Counted from the first letter of the stretch, positions 16,316 to 27,470 are shown. The stretch: DNA of 64,000 nt from Phormidium tenue FACHB-1052 (GCF_014696675.1 NZ_JACJQN010000010.1:1-64000); one strand, 5' to 3'. A program made the numbers and translations. Notes: generated by a model not told the origin, from the sequence alone.

Positions 16316-17914
16316 CTACCGACTGGCCACCAACGCCGACTGCGCCTCCACCACCGCATCTTCTGGCGGCGGCAGTAGGGGGTCGTAGCCCAACTGCCCA
16401 CCAATGCGCTCCCGCGCCAACTCCCGGTATTCCCAGAAGTGTCCCCCAGCGGCACAGAGCCCCAGATACAGCCCCAGCAGCCGGGGTTTGGTGGTCGCCA
16501 TCGTCCACAACTGCCGCCAAAACTGGCCACGAATCTCGCCCATGCGAATGCCCTGCTGCCACACTAGCCGGGCCACCAGCTTAGCCCCCTTCCACAGCGG
16601 GAACGAGATCTGCTGCTGAAAATAGTGGTTGGTTTTGATGTTTTGGCAGTGGCGCAGACATCGCGCCAGGTAGGCCGCCGGTTCATACATTGTCCACAGC
16701 GCCTCGACGTATTCGTGGGCGATTTCTGCCAGGGGTCGCGTCGGCACAAAGTTCATCAGCGTATTTTGGTCGCCATACTCAATGCAGCCGCGATCGTCCA
16801 GCAGGCGGCCCTCCTGTTCAAGCCGGTTCCACAGGGCGGTGTGGGGCGGCGCTTGCAACACCCCCAGCATGGGCTGGGGTAGAGCAGTTTCTTCCACAAA
16901 ATCTTGAATGCGCTGGCCCGCCCCCGATCGCTCCCCATCAAATCCGATGATGAATCCGGCGTAGATCATCAGCCCGGCGTCGTTAATTTTGCGGCAGGCT
17001 TCAGTCAACGGGTTGCGGGTGTTTTGCTGCTTGCGGGTAACTTTTAGGCTGTCTTGGTCGGGGGTTTCTATGCCTAAAAATACGCCGTAGAAACCCGATC
17101 GCGACATCAGATCGAGCAATTCTGGATCTTCCGCCAGATTCACCGAAGCCTCGGTGAAAAAGGTAAAGGGATAATTGTGCTCCTGCATCCAGGGAATCAG
17201 CGCCTTCAGCAGCAATTTCACATTGCGCTGGTTGCCAATAAAATTGTCGTCAACGATAAAAATAGTACCGCGCCAGCCCAGATCGTAGAGGGCTTGCAGC
17301 TCGGCCAGCGTCTGGTCGATACCCTTCGTGCGAGGCTTACGGCCATAGAGAGTGATAATGTCGCAAAATTCGCAGTTAAAGGGGCAGCCGCGCGAAAATT
17401 GAATCGCCATCATCAGGTAGTCGTCGCGCTTGAGCAGGTCAAAGCGCGGCATGGGGCTGAGGGTGACATCGGGCTTTTCGTCCGCTCGAAAAACGCCGCT
17501 CTCCTGCCCGTCCGCCAGCGCTTGAAGAAAGGGCGCAATGGTGATTTCGCCTTCGTCTAGCACCAGGTAATGGGCTCCGGAAGCCAGAGTTTGCTCGGGA
17601 AAGGCCGTTGGGTAGGGGCCACCCACCGCCACTTTTTTGCCGAGCCGTACCGCCTTGCGAATCAGCTCATGAAAGTCTGCTTTCTGCACCGCCATAGCTG
17701 AGAGAATGACCAGATCGCACCATTCCCAATCGGCCTCAGTTTCGTAGCCCACGTTGCGATCGTAAAAGCGAATTTCCCAGTCTTGAGGCAGCATCGACGC
17801 GACAGTAATGATGCCCAAGGGGGGAATAAAAGCCTTGAGACTGGCCATTTCCATAAACCGATCAAAAGACCAGAAGGTTTTAGGAAAAAGAGGATATAGC
17901 AATAATGCTTTCAT
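16316..17914 (-). CDS. B12-binding radical SAM protein (HpnP/DUF4070-like)
   Basis: A 532-residue enzyme. The N-terminal third is a B12-binding-like Rossmann domain (FIPPLGIITVASMLPQDW), and the radical SAM cluster motif GCPFNCEFC has cysteines 177, 181 and 184 (CxxxCxxC). IEYGDQNTLMNFVPTRP and the C-terminal helical part fit the DUF4070 region. The architecture matches the class B radical SAM group that includes the hopanoid C-2 methylase HpnP and many uncharacterised cyanobacterial paralogues, so a methyl transfer to a lipid or pigment precursor is possible. The substrate cannot be read from the sequence. It is monocistronic and convergent with pfkA. Confidence 0.85.
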   Translation of the reverse strand: MKALLLYPLFPKTFWSFDRFMEMASLKAFIPPLGIITVASMLPQDWEIRFYDRNVGYETEADWEWCDLVILSAMAVQKADFHELIRKAVRLGKKVAVGGPYPTAFPEQTLASGAHYLVLDEGEITIAPFLQALADGQESGVFRADEKPDVTLSPMPRFDLLKRDDYLMMAIQFSRGCPFNCEFCDIITLYGRKPRTKGIDQTLAELQALYDLGWRGTIFIVDDNFIGNQRNVKLLLKALIPWMQEHNYPFTFFTEASVNLAEDPELLDLMSRSGFYGVFLGIETPDQDSLKVTRKQQNTRNPLTEACRKINDAGLMIYAGFIIGFDGERSGAGQRIQDFVEETALPQPMLGVLQAPPHTALWNRLEQEGRLLDDRGCIEYGDQNTLMNFVPTRPLAEIAHEYVEALWTMYEPAAYLARCLRHCQNIKTNHYFQQQISFPLWKGAKLVARLVWQQGIRMGEIRGQFWRQLWTMATTKPRLLGLYLGLCAAGGHFWEYRELARERIGGQLGYDPLLPPPEDAVVEAQSALVASR

Positions 17915-18209
17915 TATTTTTCCCTCAGACGATTAAAGCTGACACAAACTAAGCCAGCGGCCTAAACCGCTAGCTGGCCTGAAATCCCAGGGATATCCCT
18001 AGAATCATCTAAAAATAGGAAAGGTTAGCTGTGAAGTATGCTCGGTGGCGGTTTTCTCGACAAAGGCAATAGTAAACCTATCGCCTTCCTGCTCCGGTTT
18101 GCTTCATTACATTAGACTGATTTTGCTGACTGCCGTTAAGGCTTCAGCAACAATTCTTAGCCATAACAAACTCTGGTGGGCTATTTCTAGAACCAAAAAA
18201 TAATGTCTC

Positions 18210-18662
18210 TCAATATACCAATGTCGGATACACCGTCACGTCAAACTCAAAGCAGTGGCGTCCCTCGGGGTGCTGCCAGCGCTGGGCATCGGGGTTTGAC
18301 TCCTGATTGCCGAGGCGGTGAGTGCTGCTATCGGTATCAAAGGTAGCGCAGACCTCAAAGTCGCGATCGCTCAGCCGTTCATACTCGTAGGGCTGATTAG
18401 TTAGCGGGTCGTTGCGCAGTTCGATCGCATCCAGGTTAGCAGGCAGCTCGAAGCTGTCGTCATCAGCCAGATACTGCTCGTGGAGGCGCTGGGCAATGGT
18501 GCCCACATCCTGCAATCGCTGGCGATCGGCGGCAATTTCGCGCTGCCGACCTGGGGTGCCCAGCACCCAGAAACCGGCTGCGATCGCCGCAATCACCGCT
18601 GCCGTTGCCACGCCAGCAAAGGCCCGATCAAAGGACTTGTGACTCACTCTTTCGCTATTCAT
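18210..18662 (-). CDS. Single-span membrane protein, unknown function
   Basis: A 150-residue protein with one hydrophobic segment near the N-terminus (AGVATAAVIAAIAAGFWVLG), followed by a basic stretch (GRQREIAADRQRLQDVG) and a soluble domain containing LPANLDAIELRNDPLTNQPYEY and FEVCATFDTDSS. The pattern of one membrane helix plus a small domain with residues about DPxTxxPYEY recalls pseudopilin-like proteins. The gene overlaps the upstream DUF5671 gene by 8 bases, so the two are translationally coupled and likely act together. Confidence 0.65.
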   Translation of the reverse strand: MNSERVSHKSFDRAFAGVATAAVIAAIAAGFWVLGTPGRQREIAADRQRLQDVGTIAQRLHEQYLADDDSFELPANLDAIELRNDPLTNQPYEYERLSDRDFEVCATFDTDSSTHRLGNQESNPDAQRWQHPEGRHCFEFDVTVYPTLVY

Positions 18663-19347
18663 GGGCCAAATTTAAAACCTTAGGGGCAGGCTTGCGCCGA
18701 ATCCAGTCGAAGTAGTACCACAGCACCCCGCCGTCGAGCACCAGTACCACCAGCACCTTAAGCAAAAAGCGCGGCGTCAGCTCACCCCGCAAAAACGAGG
18801 TTAAAAAGGCAATCACGGCGCTAATGGCAATAATTGCCGCTACCAGCAGCGTCAGATAGGTCAACCACTTGCGCACCCCAGAGAAATGCTTCTCTCGGTG
18901 ATTGGCCAGATCGCGATTTATCTGCCGCATCAGCCCCAGATAAACCGGGTAGGCCACCAGCAGCCGAGCCAGGGCAAAGGCCACCTGCCACGACGAATCG
19001 TAGAAGCCATAGCCATTGTTGAGGCTGTCGGGGATCAAATGATCGATAAAAATAAAGGCCATCTCCCCTAGGGCCTGAATCCAGATGCCCAGGGTGACAA
19101 AGGCCAGCAGATAAAAGAACGCATCCCGCGCCAGCTCGCCCGAGGTGCCGCGCGGCGTGGGCAACGGGCGACCCACCAGCCCTTCGTACACCTCAAAAAA
19201 GGCCCGTTCGACCTCGCGGGAGGGCCAGCCGTAGTCGCGCAGCAGCTTGCTGATGAACTCGTCGGAGGAGCCGCGATCGCGCGCCAGCAAAATGAACTGC
19301 ACCAGCTCGCTGCGACTGTCGGGGATAGGTGGAAGATCTGTACTCAT
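18655..19347 (-). CDS. DUF5671 membrane protein
   Basis: A 230-residue protein. About 50 N-terminal residues form a small helical part (LVQFILLARDRGSSDEFISK, DYGWPSREVERAF). Then come roughly five membrane helices with the DUF5671 pattern (ARDAFFYLLAFVTLGIWIQA; a YPVYLGLMRQI stretch; RKWLTYLTLLVAAIIAI; RFLLKVLVVLVLDGG). The function of the family is unknown. It is first in a two-gene operon with the single-span protein at 18210-18662. Confidence 0.75.
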   Translation of the reverse strand: MSTDLPPIPDSRSELVQFILLARDRGSSDEFISKLLRDYGWPSREVERAFFEVYEGLVGRPLPTPRGTSGELARDAFFYLLAFVTLGIWIQALGEMAFIFIDHLIPDSLNNGYGFYDSSWQVAFALARLLVAYPVYLGLMRQINRDLANHREKHFSGVRKWLTYLTLLVAAIIAISAVIAFLTSFLRGELTPRFLLKVLVVLVLDGGVLWYYFDWIRRKPAPKVLNLAHE

Positions 19348-19715
19348 AGCCCTACGGTAATCCGTTAGGAATACACTGACTATACCTAGCGATCCACCTG
19401 TTTAACTGGTCTGTAAAACCTAAAAACACTGGCTATACCCAGAAACGCCGTAGGGGCAAACAGCGTTTGCCCTGCTCAACGGCGAATCCATTTGGTGAGA
19501 ATGTGCGGGGGTGGGCTGGTCTAATATATCGACCTTTTGTAGGCATCAGGTACATCTGGGCAATGCTGCACCTTCATCGTGTTTCTGTCGGTCGTGATCG
19601 CATGCTTGACACTCGCGATCGCGCACCTGACATTCACCAGCACTTGTTTGGCGATTGCGATTGTCTAAGATACGATCGCGATCGCGTACCTGACACTCAC
19701 CATCGCTTGCTTGAC

Positions 19716-19767
19716 ACACCTGCGTAGTTGCTTCGCGATCGCGATCGCGAAGCAACTACGCAGGTGT
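19716..19767. repeat. 52-bp perfect palindrome with HIP1 core
   Basis: Two 26-base arms meet without a spacer at 19741/19742. The arm begins ACACCTGCGTAGTTGCTTCG and the centre is GCGATCGCGATCGC, two overlapping HIP1 sites. It would form a full cruciform or, if transcribed, a perfect hairpin. Confidence 0.9.
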
Positions 19768-19830
19768 AATTACAAAACCCTGCCCCTGCGAGGACAAACA
19801 AACGGGTTTTGTTACCACAGGTTATAGACC

Positions 19831-19862
19831 CCGAGAGGGCAAATAATCATTTGCCCTCTCGG
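19831..19862. repeat. Inverted repeat, possible terminator
   Basis: CCGAGAGGGCAAAT, an AATC loop and ATTTGCCCTCTCGG: a perfect 14-bp stem. It lies about 75 bases downstream of the minus-strand gene ending at 19939 and could terminate that operon. Confidence 0.6.
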
Positions 19863-19938
19863 CACGCGATCGCTGGAGACACAAATTAGGGTGACAATAG
19901 CCAGGGTAAATTTTTGGCCTGACAGCACTCTTAAAACC

Positions 19939-20343
19939 TTAACCATCAGCCGATAGAGGCTTTTGTCGGCGCTGCTTCAAAAACTCTGCAAAATCTAGCA
20001 CCTCCGCTACCAAGTCATCAGATAGCTCATTGGCCAAAACCCGCAGAGAACTGCGATCGCCCATCACTTCCCGCGCTGCCGCCAAAAGCTTTATCTGATG
20101 CGGGTAGACCGTTTCAACTCCAAGGGTTTCCATAAAAGCAGTAGAGTCATCTTGGGTAGCAGGGATAAAATCTCCGGTGTCGTCGTACTTAACCCATTGG
20201 CCAAACAGCTCAACTAAGAAGGCTTCGCCCTTGTTAAACACTTCAACGATCGCCCCTGGTGTACCCTCTGGCGCAACATCACCTTCTATCAAAGGCACCG
20301 GTTCCAAAAGCTGCACACTATCAAAAAGCTGAAACTGCGTCAT
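19939..20343 (-). CDS. DUF4926-like protein with DUF2281-like tail
   Basis: A 134-residue protein. Residues 1-75 (FDSVQLLEPVPLIEGDVAPE, GAIVEVFNKGEAFLVELFG) match the DUF4926 pattern, an SH3-like small beta domain often encoded beside DUF6883 proteins. The C-terminus (LSDDLVAEVLDFAEFLKQRR) looks like the short helix of DUF2281/antitoxin-like proteins. It overlaps the upstream DUF6883 gene by 4 bases (ATGA), which points to coupled translation and a toxin-antitoxin-like pair. Which partner is toxic is unknown. Confidence 0.65.
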   Translation of the reverse strand: MTQFQLFDSVQLLEPVPLIEGDVAPEGTPGAIVEVFNKGEAFLVELFGQWVKYDDTGDFIPATQDDSTAFMETLGVETVYPHQIKLLAAAREVMGDRSSLRVLANELSDDLVAEVLDFAEFLKQRRQKPLSADG

Positions 20344-20696
20344 GATAAGCCTCCTGCGCGATCGGGCACAGCCGTTACAAACCGGGCAGCGCTCGTTCCA
20401 GATTCAACAATCCAAACAGTACGCACCCGCCTCACCAAACCAGATGGGCTATTGAGCAGTAGGTATGCTCGATAAATTTTGCCATATTCATTCTGGCTTT
20501 GGTATACCAAGTCTTCGGGGGTGACAGCCGATAGTATGGCGGTGCGAATTGCTGTGGATGAACGAAAACCCATAATGCCAGTCCAGAATCTCTGCTTATC
20601 TCCTCCTTGTCCAGGCTTGCCCGTAGCACTAAAAAGGTATTCTGCCTTCTCCAAGGGAAAATCAAATTTCTCTGGTAGTGACTCTGCACTGGCCAT
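20340..20696 (-). CDS. DUF6883-like protein, partner of the DUF4926 gene
   Basis: A 118-residue basic protein with KAEYLFSATGKPGQGGDKQR near the N-terminus and VRTVWIVESGTSAARFVTAV at the C-terminus, the typical end of DUF6883 proteins. Such proteins are small, often lie in polymorphic-toxin or toxin-antitoxin contexts, and are followed by a DUF4926 gene as here. There is no signal peptide. The gene ends in an ATGA overlap with its partner. The toxin-like role is an inference from family context only. Confidence 0.65.
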   Translation of the reverse strand: MASAESLPEKFDFPLEKAEYLFSATGKPGQGGDKQRFWTGIMGFRSSTAIRTAILSAVTPEDLVYQSQNEYGKIYRAYLLLNSPSGLVRRVRTVWIVESGTSAARFVTAVPDRAGGLS

Positions 20697-20717
20697 GCCT
20701 ATTTACCTATTCACTGC

Positions 20718-22805
20718 CTACATTCCCAAATTCGTGGCCAAAAACGCCCACTTATCTGACACCTCTTCGATCACCTTTGCCGTCGGCTTGCCCGCCCCGT
20801 GGCCCGCCTTCGTCTCAATGCGAATCAGCACCGGGGCCTCGCCCTGGTGTGCCTCTTGCAGCGCCGCCGCGAACTTAAAGCTGTGGGCGGGTACCACGCG
20901 ATCGTCGTGGTCAGCGGTAGAAATCAGCGTCGCCGGGTAGGCTGTTCCTGGCTCCAAATTGTGCAGCGGCGAATAGCTGTAGAGCACTTTAAACTCCTCC
21001 TCATTCTGAGGCGAGCCGTAGTCTGACTCCCAGGCCCAGCCAATGGTGAACTGGTTAAACCGCAGCATATCCATTACCCCCACAGCGGGCAGCGCCGCCG
21101 CAAACAGATCGGGCCGCTGGGTCATGCAGGCACCAACAAGTAGACCGCCGTTGCTGCCGCCTGCGATCGCCAGCTTTTTCGCCGACGTATAGCCCTCAGC
21201 GATCAACCACTCTGCCGCCGCAATAAAGTCGTCGAACACATTCTGCTTATTGAGCTTGGTACCGGCCAAATGCCACCCTTCGCCGTATTCGCCGCCGCCG
21301 CGCAGGTTCGGCATCGCATACACACCGCCCATCTCCATCCACACCAGGTTGCTGACCGAGAACGAGGGCGTCAGCGAAATGCTAAAGCCCCCATAGCCGT
21401 AGAGCAGCGTCGGGTTCTGCCCATTCAGCTCAATCCCGGTTTTGTGGGTGATAAACATCGGCACGCGGGTGCCGTCTTTGCTGGTGTAAAACACCTGGGT
21501 CGTGGTGTAGGCACTGGGGTCAAAATCGACTTCAGGCTGGCGGTAGAGGGTGCTTTCCCCCGTCACCATGTCGTAGCGATAGATGGTGGGCGGCACCGTA
21601 AAGCTGGTAAAGCTGTAGAAGGTTTCGGTATCGTCGCGCTTGCCGTCAAAGCCCCCCGCCGAGCCAATCCCCGGCAGCTTTACCTGCCGCACCAGTTCCC
21701 CGGTCAACGAGAAAATGCGAATCGTGGTGTAGGCATCCTTGAGATAGTCGGCCACAAACTGGTTATTTAGCAGGCCCACCCCCTCCAGGGTGTCGTCGCT
21801 TTCGGGGATGATCTCCTGCCAGTGCGCCTTCTCTGGCTGGTGAATATCGATCGCAATCAGTCGCCCCTTTGGTGCATCTAAATCCGTGGTGAACCAAAAT
21901 AGCGACCCCTCGTTGTCCACAAAGCTGTAGCTAGCCTCAAATTCAGAGATCAGCTCTACTACCGGGTTGTAAGGGTTGCTCAGGTCTTTGTAAAACACCA
22001 AATTGTTGGGGTCAGTCCCCTTCCACACCGAGATGATCAAATAGCGCCCGTCTTCGGTGACGCCGCCGCCAAAGCCCCACTCTTTTTGATCGGGGCGATC
22101 GTAGATCAATACATCTTCACTTTGAGGCGTGCCAAGGCGGTGGTAGTAGAGCTTTTGGTAGTAGTTAACGGCCTCTAGCTTGCTCGCCTCATCCGGCTCA
22201 TCGTAGCGGCTGTAGAAAAAACCCTGGTGGTCGTGGCTCCACGATGCGCCCGAGAATTTCACCCACTTCAGCAGGTCGTCGGTGTCTTCGCCGGTTTCAA
22301 TATCGCGCACGCGCCACTCGACCCAGTCTGACCCCGCGCTCGACAGGCCGTAGGCCATGTAGGCCCCATTCTCGCTCACCTCCATGCCGCTGAGCGACAC
22401 CGTGCCATCCTCCGACAGAGTGTTGGGGTCGAGCAGCATGCGTGGCTCAGATTCCAGGCTGGGCAGAGTGTAGAGCACGCTTTGGTTTTGCAGCCCGTCG
22501 TTTTTGAAGTAAAAATATCGCCCGCCCCGCTTAAAGGGGGTGCTGTAACGCTCGTAGTTCCAGATCTGGGTGAGGCGATCGTTAATTTCTCTACGCTTCG
22601 ACAGCGTTTGTAGATAGCCCTCAGTAACCGTATTCTGAGCTGCAATCCACTCCTGACTAGCGGGCGACTGGGGGTCTTCGAGCCAGCGGTAGGGGTCGGG
22701 CACCACCACGCCGTGGTAGGTATCGACCTGGTCTTGCTGGGGGCTGGGGGGGTAAGCGAAAGTGGAGGAAGTCATAGGAGCCTGAAAGGGGCCAACAGTA
22801 TTCAT
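20718..22805 (-). CDS. Prolyl oligopeptidase (family S9)
   Basis: A 695-residue serine peptidase that cleaves short peptides after proline. It has the N-terminal beta-propeller (DPYRWLEDPQSPASQEW, YYQKLYYHRLGTPQSEDVLI) and a C-terminal alpha/beta-hydrolase domain with the nucleophile motif GGSNGGLLVGA (Ser near residue 550), the Asp region STADHDDRVVP and the His in KAGHGAGKP. All triad residues are visible. The length matches the family. There is no signal peptide, so it is probably cytoplasmic. A start ten codons in (22775) is also possible. Confidence 0.92.
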   Translation of the reverse strand: MNTVGPFQAPMTSSTFAYPPSPQQDQVDTYHGVVVPDPYRWLEDPQSPASQEWIAAQNTVTEGYLQTLSKRREINDRLTQIWNYERYSTPFKRGGRYFYFKNDGLQNQSVLYTLPSLESEPRMLLDPNTLSEDGTVSLSGMEVSENGAYMAYGLSSAGSDWVEWRVRDIETGEDTDDLLKWVKFSGASWSHDHQGFFYSRYDEPDEASKLEAVNYYQKLYYHRLGTPQSEDVLIYDRPDQKEWGFGGGVTEDGRYLIISVWKGTDPNNLVFYKDLSNPYNPVVELISEFEASYSFVDNEGSLFWFTTDLDAPKGRLIAIDIHQPEKAHWQEIIPESDDTLEGVGLLNNQFVADYLKDAYTTIRIFSLTGELVRQVKLPGIGSAGGFDGKRDDTETFYSFTSFTVPPTIYRYDMVTGESTLYRQPEVDFDPSAYTTTQVFYTSKDGTRVPMFITHKTGIELNGQNPTLLYGYGGFSISLTPSFSVSNLVWMEMGGVYAMPNLRGGGEYGEGWHLAGTKLNKQNVFDDFIAAAEWLIAEGYTSAKKLAIAGGSNGGLLVGACMTQRPDLFAAALPAVGVMDMLRFNQFTIGWAWESDYGSPQNEEEFKVLYSYSPLHNLEPGTAYPATLISTADHDDRVVPAHSFKFAAALQEAHQGEAPVLIRIETKAGHGAGKPTAKVIEEVSDKWAFLATNLGM

Positions 22806-22918
22806 CCTAGGATGGGCAACCCACCCTCACATTAAGTCGCTCAGGTAGTTGGACGGCGAAGCCTGCGCTCATTCTACAACTTTGAATACAAAAGGCACAC
22901 ATCTGCTATGGTTTGTCT

Positions 22919-23206
22919 ATGAAAACCTTCGCTTGGAACGTAGAAAAAAATGAGCGTCTCAAACAAGAGCGAGGGATTACCTTTGAAGAAATTATTCTGA
23001 ATATTCAGCTAGGTAATGAGGTAGACGTCTTTGACCACCCTAATCAAAATCGCTATCCAGGGCAGAAAATCTTAGTAGTATTAATAGAAAGCTATGCGTA
23101 CTTAATTCCCTTCGTTGAAAGCGAGGAAGAAATTTTTCTCAAGACAATTATTCCTAGCCGCAAAGCAACCCAACAATATTTAGGTAGCAAAGATGAACAA
23201 CCTTGA
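22919..23206 (+). CDS. BrnT-like toxin
   Basis: A 95-residue protein with FAWNVEKNERLKQERGITFE at the N-terminus, DHPNQNRYPGQKILVVL in the middle and FLKTIIPSRKATQQYLG at the end: the cyanobacterial BrnT/DUF4258-like pattern of a small ribonuclease fold. ATG at 22919 is preferred to the TTG at 22913. The antitoxin gene follows with a 14-base overlap. Toxin before antitoxin is the normal order of brnTA-type operons. Toxicity is inferred. Confidence 0.7.
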   Translation: MKTFAWNVEKNERLKQERGITFEEIILNIQLGNEVDVFDHPNQNRYPGQKILVVLIESYAYLIPFVESEEEIFLKTIIPSRKATQQYLGSKDEQP

Positions 23207-23474
23207 CTCCGAAGAACAAGAGATTCTCGATGCTTTTGAGACAGGAAGACTTCAGCAATCGGCAACCGTAGCTGAGGAACTCAAGTTGCACCAGGCGATC
23301 GCCGCCGCCACTTTCAAAAAAGATGCCCGAATCAACATTCGGCTTTCCTCAAAAGACCTGCGGGCACTACAGGCTCGAGCTTTCAAGGAAGGCATTCCCT
23401 ATCAAACGCTAGTGGCTAGCATTTTGCACAAATTTGTTGATGGCCAACTCATCGAAAAACCTACTAGTAAATAG
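23193..23474 (+). CDS. Antitoxin of the BrnT-like pair (CopG/RHH-like)
   Basis: A 93-residue protein. The C-terminal half, RINIRLSSKDLRALQARAFK followed by EGIPYQTLVASILHKFVDGQ, is the ribbon-helix-helix pattern of CopG-type antitoxins. The N-terminal half is acidic and helical (EEQEILDAFETGRL) and probably wraps the toxin. It overlaps the toxin gene and likely represses the operon by binding its promoter. Confidence 0.75.
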   Translation: MNNLDSEEQEILDAFETGRLQQSATVAEELKLHQAIAAATFKKDARINIRLSSKDLRALQARAFKEGIPYQTLVASILHKFVDGQLIEKPTSK

Positions 23475-25754
<2,280 letters not shown>

Positions 25755-25880
25755 GGTGGCGGCGGAATTTGTATGCTAGGCGCAATGGCCAAAGCTGTAA
25801 ATAAAAAAATCCTCCCCTTTGTAGAAATTTGGGTAACCTCAGTAGGTCAATAATAGTATCTGACTGATACAAAATAAGAA

Positions 25881-26050
25881 ACCCCCTAGCCTGCGGCTGT
25901 AGGGAGGGGGTGCTCGTTAGGGTTTAGGTCGAGCGTGTCGGCGGTGCCAGGCCCCAGAGCGGGGATGGCCCGAACACGGAGCCTTTGCCATTGGCAGGGC
26001 TCAGCCGTTGGGTGATGCCTAAGACCATCTGAATCTGAAATCGTCTGAAA
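25881..26050 (+). ncRNA. Structured leader or terminator plus candidate structured RNA
   Basis: Three strong hairpins lie between ligA and the EAL gene: 25881-25911 (ACCCCC/GGGGGT, may terminate ligA), 25952-25964 (CCCC/GGGG) and 25979-26002 (GAGCC/GGCTC enclosing TGCCA/TGGCA). No known riboswitch motif was recognised. The second and third lie 80-130 bases before the EAL start and could be a 5' leader structure. Confidence 0.3.
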
Positions 26051-26084
26051 TACTACTGCGGGTTGCTGTTTGGAGTGCCGCTAA

Positions 26085-27347
26085 ATGCCTGGACAACCGA
26101 CTCCGGATCCGGTAGCTAACAAGCTATCGCTAATACCCTACGTCTTTTTGTCAGCGTCTAGTTCTGGAGAAGAATCGCTCGATGAGGTCGTGCTCGATGC
26201 CCTCTGTGCCATTCGCCTTTACCTCGATATGGAAGTGGCGTTTGTGGCTGAATTTGCGGGCGGTAGACGCCGATTTCGCTACGTGGATTCATCCCTAGAA
26301 AATCCTCCGATCGCCGTGGGTGACTCCGATCCGCTCGAAGAGAGCTACTGCCAGCGGGTTGTCGATGGTCGGCTGCCAGAGCTAATTCAAGATGCCGCGT
26401 TGGTTCCAGCGGCGCTGGAGATACCGGCCACAACGACTCTGCCGGTGGGAGCGCACCTTAGCGTGCCCATCCGGTTGGACAACGGGCAGCTCTACGGCAC
26501 CTTCTGCTGCTTTAGCACCCGGCCCGACTTCACACTGGGCGATCGCGACCTGTCTCTTATGCGCTTGTTTGCCAGTTTTGCCTCCCGCCAGATTGGTCGA
26601 GAGCTAGATGCCGAGCGCCAGCACCGAGAGATGCACCAGCGCATTAGCTCAGTGCTTGAATCTGAATCGTTTACCATCGTTTACCAGCCGATTGTTCACC
26701 TCATAGACAACAAAATCATCGGCTTCGAGGCGCTGACGCGGTTTTGGTCTAGGCCCATTCGCAGCCCTGACGTGTGGTTTAACGAGGCGGCGGCGGTAGG
26801 CCTGAGCGAAGCGCTAGAGATGGGGGCCATTACCAAGGCCCTCACAGGTTTTGACCATATTCCCGACGATATCTATTTGTCTCTCAACGTCTCGCCTGAC
26901 AATATTCTCAGTGGTGCTATTCATCGCATCCTTGAGGATGCGCCCCTGCATCGCGTTGTGCTGGAGGTCACCGAGCATGTCCCCATCCCCGACTATTCTC
27001 AGTTTGATCAATCCCTAGCGCCCCTGCGCGATCGCGGCATTCGCCTCGCCGTTGACGACGCTGGGGCGGGCTACGCGAGTTTTCTGCACATTCTCAAGCT
27101 CAAGCCAGAAATCATCAAGCTCGACATCGGCCTGATTCGCAATATTGATACCGACCTTACCCGCCGCGCCTTAACTGCCGCCCTGGTCGGCTTTGCCCAA
27201 GAAAGCGGCAGCCAACTCGTCGCCGAAGGGGTAGAGACCGATTCAGAACGCGTCGCCCTAGAGCAGCTTCGCGTTGATAAAGTGCAGGGCTACCTGCTTG
27301 GGCATCCCCTACCCATTGGCGAAACCGCAGCGCTGTTTCAGGGCTAG
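26085..27347 (+). CDS. GAF-EAL protein, cyclic-di-GMP phosphodiesterase
   Basis: A 420-residue protein. Residues about 20-175 form a GAF-like sensor (DALCAIRLYLDMEVAFVAEF, LSVPIRLDNGQLYGTFCCFS). Residues about 195-415 form an EAL domain with FEALTRF (E215), LNVSPDN, LEVTEHV, VDDAGAGYASF, IKLDIGLI, VAEGVET and VQGYLLGHP. All the metal- and substrate-binding positions that can be checked by eye are kept, so it should hydrolyse c-di-GMP. No signal or membrane segment is present. The GAF domain may bind a tetrapyrrole, but no diagnostic cysteine was identified. Confidence 0.88.
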   Translation: MPGQPTPDPVANKLSLIPYVFLSASSSGEESLDEVVLDALCAIRLYLDMEVAFVAEFAGGRRRFRYVDSSLENPPIAVGDSDPLEESYCQRVVDGRLPELIQDAALVPAALEIPATTTLPVGAHLSVPIRLDNGQLYGTFCCFSTRPDFTLGDRDLSLMRLFASFASRQIGRELDAERQHREMHQRISSVLESESFTIVYQPIVHLIDNKIIGFEALTRFWSRPIRSPDVWFNEAAAVGLSEALEMGAITKALTGFDHIPDDIYLSLNVSPDNILSGAIHRILEDAPLHRVVLEVTEHVPIPDYSQFDQSLAPLRDRGIRLAVDDAGAGYASFLHILKLKPEIIKLDIGLIRNIDTDLTRRALTAALVGFAQESGSQLVAEGVETDSERVALEQLRVDKVQGYLLGHPLPIGETAALFQG

Positions 27348-27377
27348 GGCTAAGCAATTTTGAAATTGATCTCCGCT

Positions 27378-27420
27378 ACTCAAAGTCCCCCAGAATTGGG
27401 GGATTTAAGGGGGCCAGATA
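27378..27420. repeat. Dispersed repeat, left copy flanking the DUF559 gene
   Basis: ACTCAAAGTCCCCCAGAATT with palindromic core CCCCCAGAATTGGGGG. A nearly identical direct copy lies at 27911-27953, just beyond the other side of the DUF559 gene. Confidence 0.85.
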
Positions 27421-27470
27421 GCTTTGGGCAAACCCCTATGAACCCTTTTAACCCGCTGTAGTTTGGCTTC

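Larger units (their letters stand above)
19348..19938. other. Repeat-rich intergenic region with HIP1-derived repeats
   Basis: About 590 bases without a credible gene. It holds a REP-like inverted repeat near 19450-19480 (GGGGCAAACAGCGTTTGCCC), two loose copies of a 60-bp unit around 19617 and 19679 (GATCGCGCACCTGACATTCA and GATCGCGTACCTGACACTCA), a 52-bp perfect palindrome at 19716-19767 and another inverted repeat at 19831-19862. Translations through it are low-complexity Arg/Asp runs made by HIP1 repetition. Confidence 0.7.

Noticed and set aside
19467-19755. Open frames on both strands in the HIP1-rich gap
   Set aside because: The translations are Arg/Asp/His low complexity produced by repeated GCGATCGC, with no ribosome binding site or conserved motif.
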